From: JANOAR01 sp031411235
GTDB taxonomy: Bacteria; Verrucomicrobiota; Verrucomicrobiia; Verrucomicrobiales; Verrucomicrobiaceae
Direction: 5' to 3'
DNA length: 12,344 nucleotides
Assembly: GCA_031411235.1 (NCBI GenBank)
Contig: JANOAR010000235.1
Coordinates: 1 to 12,344 of the forward strand
A program made the translations under genes and the position numbers. The notes below the pieces were generated by a model. The model had not been told where the DNA came from. It searched no databases and was given only the letters and a program-made list of their open reading frames with translations. Positions 5,642-12,344 of the stretch are shown here, piece by piece; position 1 is the first letter of the stretch; every line of letters begins with the position of its first letter.

Positions 5642-6003
5642 AAACACCATCAAACCGTTACCTTGTCCGCATCTACTGGAGCGACGAAGACGAAGCCTTC
5701 GTCGCCGAAGTCCCAGCCCTGCGCGGCTGCATCGCCACCGGCGAAACCTTCGCAAAAGCCGCGAAGGAAATCGCCGTTGCCATGCGCCTCTGGCTTGGCT
5801 CGGCGGCAAAGCACGGCGACTCCATTCCCGAGCCCGATATGGCCCGCGAAGAAATCGGGCGCGTTGCTCCGTTCCTAAACGTCTCCAAGCTCGCCCGCCG
5901 TGCCGGGCTCAATCATCACACCCTCGCCAGCAAACTGCGGCGCAAGACTGCATTCTCGGGAGTTGAGACAAAGGCAATTCTTAAGGCGCTGGAGACAGCG
6001 TAG
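5638..6003 (+). CDS. hicB: HicB-type antitoxin with C-terminal HTH domain
   Basis: A 121-residue antitoxin. Residues 7-60 form the HicB partial RNase-H-like domain that masks HicA: RYLVRIYWSDEDEAFVAEVP, then ALRGCIATGETFAKAAKEI and an MRLWL helix. Residues 70-119 form a helix-turn-helix of the Xre-like type (FLNVSKLARRAGLNHHTLAS, KLRRKT, VETKAILKALE), which should bind the palindrome upstream of hicA. Length and domain order are normal for the HTH-bearing HicB group. It is coupled to hicA by ATGA. Together they form a type II toxin-antitoxin module lying between two tail genes, in the same direction as the phage genes, so it can be read both from its own promoter and from the late transcript. 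Confidence 0.9.
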   Translation: MKTPSNRYLVRIYWSDEDEAFVAEVPALRGCIATGETFAKAAKEIAVAMRLWLGSAAKHGDSIPEPDMAREEIGRVAPFLNVSKLARRAGLNHHTLASKLRRKTAFSGVETKAILKALETA

Positions 6004-6005
6004 CC

Positions 6006-6012
6006 TTTGACA
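6006..6012 (+). promoter_or_regulatory. TTTGACA motif 23 nt upstream of the tape measure start
   Basis: TTTGACA begins two bases after the hicB stop and 23 nt before ATG 6029, the same spacing as at 2799/2822. It includes TTGACA, but the matching -10 position would lie within the gene with no TATAAT-like sequence. Possible regulatory motif, function unknown. Confidence 0.3.
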
Positions 6013-6028
6013 AATCGCGGCGGGCAGG

Positions 6029-7276
6029 ATGCTCGCCACGACACTCGACCTCGAAGCCAACCCGTTTATCGCCACGCTCAAGCGCGTGGACGCTGCGGTG
6101 GCGGGCTTTCGCGGGCGCATTGTCACCTTCGGTGCAGCGTTCAGCGGCATCTCCGCAGCGGCGAATATGGTCGCGGGCGCGTTCGCGAAGTTTGGCTCCG
6201 TCCTCAATCTCGGCGGCGAGCTGGCGGACCTCAGCGCTGCCACGGGCGAGTCCTCGGGCGAGCTGCTCATTCTCCAGACGGCGTTCAAAAATGCGGGCAA
6301 GGATGCGGGCGCGGTGGGCACCTTTATCGGCAAGCTGCACAAGTCCATCGGCGGGCTCACCGATGAGGGAAAGAGCACGTCCGCAGCATTCCGCGAACTC
6401 GGCACATCGGCGGACGAGTTGCGCAAGCTCTCCGTCAACGCCCAGGTCGCCAAGCTGAGCGCAGGATTCGCCAGCATCGAAGACCCGGCGCGGCGGGGGC
6501 AAGTGGCCATGAATCTCTTCGGGCGCAGCGGCGAGGAATTGCTCGCCGTTTTCCGCGACCCCGAGGCGATTGCCACAGCACGAACGCAAGTCGGCGGGCT
6601 CGCAGCCGTGATGGAGAAACTCGCCCCGACCCTCGACACCATCGGCGACGCGCTCGGAGGCATGATGCTCAAGTTTCAGCAGCTCACAGCGGGCGCGTTG
6701 AGCGTCGTCGCGCCACAGACGCTCGGCTTTGCGGACGCGCTGAACAAGCTCGACCTCACGAACATCGGCATCAAACTCGGCTACGTCGCGCTGGCGGTCA
6801 TCAAGACGGCGCAGGCCGTGCAATTCGCACTACCCGTCATCGCCTCGCTGGGCGCTGGCTGGATGGTCAGCATGGCGCTCACGCAGGTCGCCAGCATCGG
6901 TATCGTCGCAGCCGTCCGCGCGGTGGTGGTGGCCACGGTGACGGGCATCCGCGCCATCATGGCGTCACTCGGCCCCGTCGGGCTCGCCGTCGCCGGGCTC
7001 ACTTATCTGTGGATGAAGTTCCGCGAAAAAAGTGGGGCCGTCACGGAGCCATTGCCCCAGCCCGGAAAGGCTGAAGGAGCAGGCATTTCTGCCGCCAGTT
7101 TGCCGGTGAGCAATCTCACAAAATCCGGGCTCAACGCATTCGCGGGCACAGGGATGGGCAGCGACCCGCTGGTCAGCCGCGCCGACCGCACGAACGCGCT
7201 CCTAGAGAGCATCAACACTAAGCTCACTCCGACGAATCGGCCCGCGCCAGCACACAGACCCGACCTCCCCGTCTGA
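6029..7276 (+). CDS. Tail tape measure protein (short)
   Basis: A 415-residue protein that would lie in the tail lumen and set tail length. The N-terminal half is helical with tape-measure features: a Gly/Ala-rich amphipathic segment (RIVTFGAAFSGISAAANMVA, about 30-49), LGGELADLSAATGESSGELL (61-80), the repeat-like ELGTSADELRKLS, and the frequent motif MNLFGRSGEELLAVF (about 161-175), seen in many tape measures where a run of residues precedes an FG(R) turn. Residues about 250-330 are a long hydrophobic stretch (ALAVIKTAQAVQFALPVIAS onward), usual for tape measures that may insert into the host membrane. The C-terminus is a Pro-rich linker. At 415 residues it is short for the family; with about 0.15 nm per residue a tail near 60 nm would follow. 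The position after the chaperones agrees, though hicAB intervenes. Confidence 0.8.
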   Translation: MLATTLDLEANPFIATLKRVDAAVAGFRGRIVTFGAAFSGISAAANMVAGAFAKFGSVLNLGGELADLSAATGESSGELLILQTAFKNAGKDAGAVGTFIGKLHKSIGGLTDEGKSTSAAFRELGTSADELRKLSVNAQVAKLSAGFASIEDPARRGQVAMNLFGRSGEELLAVFRDPEAIATARTQVGGLAAVMEKLAPTLDTIGDALGGMMLKFQQLTAGALSVVAPQTLGFADALNKLDLTNIGIKLGYVALAVIKTAQAVQFALPVIASLGAGWMVSMALTQVASIGIVAAVRAVVVATVTGIRAIMASLGPVGLAVAGLTYLWMKFREKSGAVTEPLPQPGKAEGAGISAASLPVSNLTKSGLNAFAGTGMGSDPLVSRADRTNALLESINTKLTPTNRPAPAHRPDLPV

Positions 7277-7286
7277 GTCGCGAAAT

Positions 7287-7314
7287 CTCTCAGCTATCAA
7301 CACTCAACTCTCAA
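7287..7314. repeat. CTCTCAA-type heptamer array, 4 units
   Basis: Units are CTCTCAG, CTATCAA, CACTCAA and CTCTCAA, in the 45-nt gap between the tape measure and the next gene, ending 7 nt before ATG 7322. No Shine-Dalgarno sequence is seen; the array forms the leader of the downstream gene. Confidence 0.85.
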
Positions 7315-7321
7315 CCAACCA

Positions 7322-8047
7322 ATGAGCTTAATCTCCGAATGGACCAACGCCACCGACGCAGCGATTGACGCGAAACTCGGGCTCGTCGCCATCAAGCTCC
7401 CGTTCACCGTCTCGCCCGGCGCGACGAAAATCGCCACGCTGCTGCACGCCCTCACATTTTTCCCGCCAGAGCTGGCCGAAATCAGCCTGCCGATGATCAA
7501 GCGCAACTTAAAGGAGCGCCCCGATTGCGGCTACGATGTCACCTTCGAGTTCGAGGGCCACTTCAATCCGAAGGATGCCGACGGCGAGGAGTTTTCCCTC
7601 GATGGTTCTACCAGCGATGACCCCATCGAATCGCACCCCGAAATCGAAATGCTCGTCAGCAAGTATTTTCCCGAGGGCACCACGCTGAAATCGGCGCGCA
7701 AAACCGACAGCGGCGACATCGTCTTCCCCCCGACCATCAAGGATATAAATGGAGAAGACACCCCCAACCCGCTCTACGGCACCCGCAACTATCTGGTGCC
7801 GGGCATGATTTGGACGCGATCATTCGTCACCCAAGATTTCCCCACGGGGCTCGCCCGGCAACTCGGCTGCATCGGCACGCCGCCCATCGGCAACCTCGGC
7901 CAGCGCCCGCCCTCGCTCGAAGGCACCCGCGACTGGATTATGATCCGGCTCAAGGCCGACTGGCGGGGCAACGTGTGGAAAGTCAGCGAGAGCTGGCAAG
8001 TCACCGGGCGCAACGGCGCGGCCCCCGACGTGTATCGCTACAAATGA
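7322..8047 (+). CDS. Unrecognised distal tail protein, 241 aa
   Basis: Family not recognised. It is the first gene after the tape measure, where lambda-like phages carry distal tail or hub components. Residues 1-75 include IDAKLGLVAIKLPFTVSPGA and ELAEISLPMIKRNLKERPD, followed by a strand YDVTFEFEGHF. Residues 80-135 are acidic and loop-like (DADGEEFSLDGSTSDD). The C-terminal part has YLVPGMIWTRSFVTQDFPTG, IGNLGQRPPSLEG, and two strands rich in Trp (DWIMIRLKADWRGNVWKVSE). No membrane segment and no enzymatic motif is apparent. It is probably a virion protein of the tail tip, inferred from position. Its stop overlaps the start of the next gene (ATGA 8044), so the two are coupled. Confidence 0.6.
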   Translation: MSLISEWTNATDAAIDAKLGLVAIKLPFTVSPGATKIATLLHALTFFPPELAEISLPMIKRNLKERPDCGYDVTFEFEGHFNPKDADGEEFSLDGSTSDDPIESHPEIEMLVSKYFPEGTTLKSARKTDSGDIVFPPTIKDINGEDTPNPLYGTRNYLVPGMIWTRSFVTQDFPTGLARQLGCIGTPPIGNLGQRPPSLEGTRDWIMIRLKADWRGNVWKVSESWQVTGRNGAAPDVYRYK

Positions 8048-8633
8048 ACGCCGCATCCGTCGAAAGGCTGCTGCTCAAAACCGGCGAGCAACCCACCGCC
8101 GCACACCTCAACGCGCTCAACGCCATCATCGCCCAGCAGCAGCAACTCGGCGGTCGCAACGTCCGCCGCCGCATCTACCCGTGGGGCACGCACACGCACT
8201 ACACCGGCAGCGGCGGGAGCGCGGAATCGTCGCCCATCTTCGGCCCCAGCATCGGCGGCAGCAAAAGCGCGGGCTACACGGTGACGTGGGAGCGAGGGCT
8301 CATCGAAGGCGTCGAGCCCACCATCGAAGGCGTCCCCATCTCCGGCGACAAAGACACGAAGAAAGTGCCGAGCTTCCTCGTCCCACCCGAAGCATTCGGC
8401 GACACGGGCGAGGCGCTCATCTACTTCCGGCTCGTCCTCACGACCGAATACACCGTCGAAAAAATCGAGCCCTTCGCAGCCCGCGAAACGCCGAAATCCC
8501 AGGACTATGTAGCCGACAAACTTGCGCTCCTTTTGTTCGAGGATGGCAGCCATTGGCAGGCCCTACAATTCAACCAAGGCCACCTCGCCATCAACCGCCA
8601 CGGAGGCCGCGCACAGCACATCTTCTGGGCAAA

Positions 8634-8637
<4 letters not shown>
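8044..8637 (+). CDS. Unrecognised virion protein, 197 aa
   Basis: Family not recognised. It starts at the ATGA overlap with the preceding gene and ends in a second ATGA overlap (8634), so it is the middle of a three-gene coupled set. The N-terminus is helical (SVERLLLKTGEQPTAAHLNA, then a Gln run QQQQ). A Gly/Ser-rich stretch follows (GSGGSAESSPIFGPSIGGSK), then beta segments (AGYTVTWERG, ALIYFRLVLTTEYTVEKIEP), and a C-terminal part with DKLALLLFEDGSHWQALQFN ending QHIFWAK. The mix of a helical start, Gly-rich linker and beta sheet would suit a tail-tip component. A frame extends upstream to 7810 but overlaps the previous gene; the ATG at 8044 is the sensible start. Confidence 0.6.
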
Positions 8638-9533
<896 letters not shown>

Positions 9534-9534
9534 C

Positions 9535-9543
9535 TTTGACAGC
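9535..9543 (+). promoter_or_regulatory. TTTGACAGC motif after a stop codon
   Basis: Identical to the 9-mer at 2799. It lies one base after TAG 9531-9533 and 22 nt before the mini-ORF ATG at 9557. It contains TTGACA, but no convincing -10 follows at usual spacing. Function unknown. Confidence 0.35.
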
Positions 9544-9556
9544 GCCTGACAACCGA

Positions 9557-9601
9557 ATGTCTGCGCCGTCTCTCAACTCTCGACCCTCAACTCTCAACTA
9601 A
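9557..9601 (+). CDS. Possible 14-codon mini-ORF across the heptamer array
   Basis: ATG 9557 to TAA 9599-9601 encodes MSAPSLNSRPSTLN, ending 3 nt before the next gene start (9605). Like the mini-ORF at 2275 it is largely made of the repeat and leads straight to a real gene, so it might feed ribosomes to it. It could equally be chance, because the repeat has no stop in this direction. Confidence 0.2.
   Translation: MSAPSLNSRPSTLN
9570..9597. repeat. CTCTCAA-type heptamer array, 4 units
   Basis: Units are CTCTCAA, CTCTCGA, CCCTCAA and CTCTCAA, filling the leader of the next gene and ending 7 nt before ATG 9605. This is the same distance as for the array before ATG 7322. Confidence 0.88.
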
Positions 9602-9604
9602 GCC

Positions 9605-9790
9605 ATGCCTGCACCGTCCGAAGCTGCCATCGTAAAAGAACCTCGCGCGCTCAATGCGTTCGTCGCTTTCCCATTCCGCCTCGATGAGTTCTCCGCCGAA
9701 GTGTTGCTCGGCTCGCAATTCGCCAACCTCGCCGCCCGCGAAGAGCCCCGCGACGCCGCCGCAAATCCAAACCGAAAAGAAGCCCGATGA
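9605..9790 (+). CDS. 61-aa protein preceding the fibre gene
   Basis: Family not recognised. It encodes 61 residues: a first half with AIVKEPRALNAFVAFPFRLD (about 8-27), a short helix EFSAEVLLGSQFANLAAREE (28-47), and a charged, probably disordered end rich in Asn and Arg. No signal peptide or clear membrane segment is seen. The start follows a heptamer array at 7 nt, and the stop overlaps the fibre start (ATGA 9787). Coupling to the fibre suggests a helper, adaptor or small tip component, which is inference. Confidence 0.5.
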   Translation: MPAPSEAAIVKEPRALNAFVAFPFRLDEFSAEVLLGSQFANLAAREEPRDAAANPNRKEAR

Positions 9791-12344
9791 GAACCATTCA
9801 CCTGTACGCCGAGCGCGCCGAAAACCGCTTCGTCCAAGGCATCAACGCCGCCAATCCCGCCGGAGCCCTGAGCATCGCGCAAAACGATACGCTCGAACTC
9901 ATCATCCACGATCTAGTTCGCACCGCCGCGCCCAGCCGCAACGCCTTTTCCGAGCGCCCGCTCGATTTCTCCAGCATCCGCGCCAGCATCGGCACCGTGG
10001 ACACCGCTCCGACCGGCGGCACCTTCAAGCTCCGCGTGGACGGCGAGACGACCGCCGCGCTCGAATGGCCCGCAGACCTTTCCACGCCTGAGCTGATTGC
10101 GGCTTGGAAAGCCACTGTCCTCGCCGCCCTCACCGCCCTCGGCTCGGTTGGCAGCGGCCAAGTGACCTCGCTCGATGACGCTGCGACTCCCGCGCACTTC
10201 TTCTTTTTCAAATGGACGCTCGCCGAAAACGAAAACGAAATCGAAGTCGTCGAAAACAAGCTGCTCCCGTGGATTGAAACCGCAGTGGTCCCGAGCGCCG
10301 ACGCCAGCGGCCTCACGCAGCTCGTAAAGCTCACACAGTTCCCCGCAAAAATCGCCGCGACATTCACACGGCCTGCCTCGCCCGTCGTCACGGTGAGCGA
10401 GACGCGCGCCGGCGCAGTCGGCACGAATGCGGAGCAGACGGTCCACGTCCCCACGCTCGCCACCGGTTCATTCGCGCTGACGTGGGACGGCACCGCCACG
10501 AAGACGCTGGCAGTCGGCACCGTCACCGCTGCCAGCATCGCCGCAGCCCTAAACGCAATCGTCGCCAACGGCGCGACCGCCCCCAGCTTCCGCGTCGAGG
10601 AACGCGCCACGAACGACGGGCGGCGCTTCGCCGTCGAGTTCATCGGCGCACTCGCCGCCGCCGAGCAAGACATGCTCGTAATCGCCATGCACGACCAAGC
10701 CACGCTGCCGTGGGCCAGCGGCATCATGGACCTCGCAGGCAACGTGCAAATCGAGCGCGCCCTCGCAGGCGAGGCCAGCGCCACGCTCATCTTCGAGCTG
10801 GTCATCACCACCGCCGACGGCGAGGAGACGTTCCTCCGCGCAGTCGAAATAGTGAACGACATGACCGGCCCCGGAACCCTCACCGCCGCCGCCGCCGCCG
10901 GAGCCGTCGCGACCATCATCCGCGAGGTCAATGTGGACAGCGGCCTCGGAACATCCTTCGCCGAAACCGCCGCCGGAATCGCGTTCACCGCCCCGCTGGT
11001 TGCGGCGACGAACGCCTTTGTGTTCGAGCACAACCTCGCCGAGTTCGGGGTGATGGTCGATGCGATCTATCGCATCTCGGATGACCCAGAGGAATGGATC
11101 ACCCTGCCCGATGACCGCTACGAGGCTCGCAGCCTCAGCGACAACACCACGCGCATCACGCTCCCCGTCGCAGTGGACATCACGGACCCGGAAAGCCCTG
11201 TCTATGCGGACCGCTACAAGTTTTATTTCAGCGGTCGCACTCGGCAAATCACCGTCTTCGAGCACGGGCACACATGGGCGGAAGTCCGCGAGACTTTGCC
11301 GAGCGGCACGACGGCAGCGGCGAAATTCGCTGCGATTGACGCGGCAATCGCGGGGCTCGGCGGCGGCGCGGCCATCCCCGGTAGCAGTCTCAATGATGGC
11401 TCGGTTTCGCCATCAAAACTCGACCTCACCGCGCTCGCCACATCGCTCTTCGAGACGGCGAAAATGCTCGAACTCCTGCGCGCATTCGCCGCCGATGATG
11501 CGTTCATCCGCAACCTCATCACGCGACTCGCCGAATCCACCTCGCTCGCCGAGCTGCGCGCCACGCTGTTCACCGCGCTCCTCACCGAGACGCTGACGAA
11601 CACAGACCTACAAACGGCGCTGATGGAGGCGCTGACGGGCAGCGAGGGCTTTGCCGATTTCATCTCGGATGCCGTTGTCGCCGCGCTCGCAGGCGGCGCA
11701 CAGCCTCCCGGCCTCGTGCTCTCGATGCCGAGCACGGACCTGTATTTGCCTGCCCCGACGACGATGGTGTTGAGCGGCGTCACGGTCACCGAATATCGCG
11801 GACTGCCTATCGCCTACCAATCCACGACGAGCGGCGGCAACGTCTCCGGCACACTCGCAGCGGGAACCGCTGGCTACCTCTACACGACCACAGCAGCGGC
11901 GCTCGCCCCCGAGACCGACGCCCGGCCTGCGCAGAGTTTCCCTGCCAGCAAGAAGCTCATTTGGAACGGCTACTTTTACCAGCTATCTACGCTGCACGAC
12001 ACGGCGCGCTACTACCCGAGCGAGTTTGAGCGGACCATCATCGAAGCCTTCCTCGACGATGCCCGCTTCCCCGCATCCACGCTCCTCACGCTCAAGGCCA
12101 CGCTGCAAACGCAGCTCGACTCTCCCGACGATGCCCGCCTCCGCGCCCGCTGGCAGCTCATCATCGAGGTCGGCACACCGACCGCCGAGAGCGGCGGGTT
12201 GAACCTCAACGCCTTCACATGGCAGACCGGCGTCACGCACACGCTCCAGCTCGGCCCCGAGCTGGCAATCACGCCGCTCATCCTCACCGCCACTCGCCCA
12301 TCGAGCGGCGACGTCACATGGGCGCTCGCAATCAACGGACGCAG
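9787..12344 (+). CDS. Large fibre-like tail protein, 3' partial
   Basis: One frame stays open from ATG 9787 to the right edge: 852 complete codons with no stop, so the gene continues outside. The N-terminus (MRTIHLYAERAENRFVQGIN) probably anchors it. Two related beta domains follow: about 70-160 (GGTFKLRVDGETTAALEW) and about 219-300 (TGSFALTWDGTATKTLAVG, then ASIAAALNAIVANG), sharing F.L..DG.T...L followed by a helix. A further beta region at about 333-510 includes LIFELVITTADGEETFLRAV. Residues 531-540 (SLNDGSVSPS, then KLD) match the short linker pattern frequent in tail fibres. A helical segment (559-635) and another domain with KKLIWNGYFYQLSTLH near 722 follow. A role in host attachment is inferred from size, architecture and position as the last tail gene seen. 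Confidence 0.72.
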   Translation, partial: MRTIHLYAERAENRFVQGINAANPAGALSIAQNDTLELIIHDLVRTAAPSRNAFSERPLDFSSIRASIGTVDTAPTGGTFKLRVDGETTAALEWPADLSTPELIAAWKATVLAALTALGSVGSGQVTSLDDAATPAHFFFFKWTLAENENEIEVVENKLLPWIETAVVPSADASGLTQLVKLTQFPAKIAATFTRPASPVVTVSETRAGAVGTNAEQTVHVPTLATGSFALTWDGTATKTLAVGTVTAASIAAALNAIVANGATAPSFRVEERATNDGRRFAVEFIGALAAAEQDMLVIAMHDQATLPWASGIMDLAGNVQIERALAGEASATLIFELVITTADGEETFLRAVEIVNDMTGPGTLTAAAAAGAVATIIREVNVDSGLGTSFAETAAGIAFTAPLVAATNAFVFEHNLAEFGVMVDAIYRISDDPEEWITLPDDRYEARSLSDNTTRITLPVAVDITDPESPVYADRYKFYFSGRTRQITVFEHGHTWAEVRETLPSGTTAAAKFAAIDAAIAGLGGGAAIPGSSLNDGSVSPSKLDLTALATSLFETAKMLELLRAFAADDAFIRNLITRLAESTSLAELRATLFTALLTETLTNTDLQTALMEALTGSEGFADFISDAVVAALAGGAQPPGLVLSMPSTDLYLPAPTTMVLSGVTVTEYRGLPIAYQSTTSGGNVSGTLAAGTAGYLYTTTAAALAPETDARPAQSFPASKKLIWNGYFYQLSTLHDTARYYPSEFERTIIEAFLDDARFPASTLLTLKATLQTQLDSPDDARLRARWQLIIEVGTPTAESGGLNLNAFTWQTGVTHTLQLGPELAITPLILTATRPSSGDVTWALAINGR

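Noticed and set aside
9798..11033. 411-codon minus-strand open frame opposite the fibre gene
   Set aside because: It is a Ser/Ala/Val-rich shadow of the fibre gene, whose + frame has coherent domains and continues past both ends.

Overview
The window is a structural-gene block of a tailed phage or prophage. All real genes read left to right, and the coding sequence is GC-rich. I see no integrase, terminase, portal, lysis gene, tRNA or host housekeeping gene, so the window is internal to the phage. The host cannot be named with confidence. Visible Shine-Dalgarno sequences are rare, and heptanucleotide tandem repeats of the CTCTCAA and CGTCATT types sit in many gene junctions. This would fit a Verrucomicrobiota-like host, but that is inference. 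The combination of a tail-terminator candidate, a lambda-like G/GT frameshift cassette, a tape measure and no sheath gene suggests a siphovirus-type tail.

Layout. 1-1824 is the end of the head module: a major capsid gene cut by the left edge, carrying an inserted beta-rich domain, then a small coiled-coil/disordered protein. A strong intrinsic terminator (1856-1895) and a 4 x CGTCATT array follow. 1928-5360 is the connector and tail-tube module: head-closure candidate, tail-terminator candidate, a tiny coiled-coil protein, a tail-tube candidate, an unrecognised 157-aa protein, the tail-assembly chaperone pair joined by a -1 frameshift (G GGA AAG, with a 9-bp stem 5 nt downstream), and a gpZ/gp10-like protein. 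5376-6003 is a HicA-HicB toxin-antitoxin cassette with its own palindromic operator, placed between tail genes. 6029-7276 is a short tape measure protein. 7322-9533 holds three tightly coupled unrecognised virion proteins, one with two heptamer arrays inside its reading frame. 9605-9790 is a 61-aa protein. From 9787 one reading frame stays open to the right edge and encodes at least 852 residues of a fibre-like protein.

How the genes work together. The chaperone products G and GT would load tail-tube subunits around the tape measure, the terminator and closure proteins would join the tail to the capsid, and the distal proteins and fibre would form the host-binding tip. Many genes overlap by ATGA (2275, 2977, 3786, 5638, 8044, 8634, 9787), implying translational coupling. 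Junctions without overlap often carry either a heptamer array ending near the next start or a TTTGAC motif 21-23 nt upstream of a start. HicAB is a passenger that could affect prophage maintenance or phage competition.

No stretch over 300 bases lacks a gene. Long open frames on the minus strand (for example 49-1908 and 9798-11033) are GC-driven shadows of the real genes.
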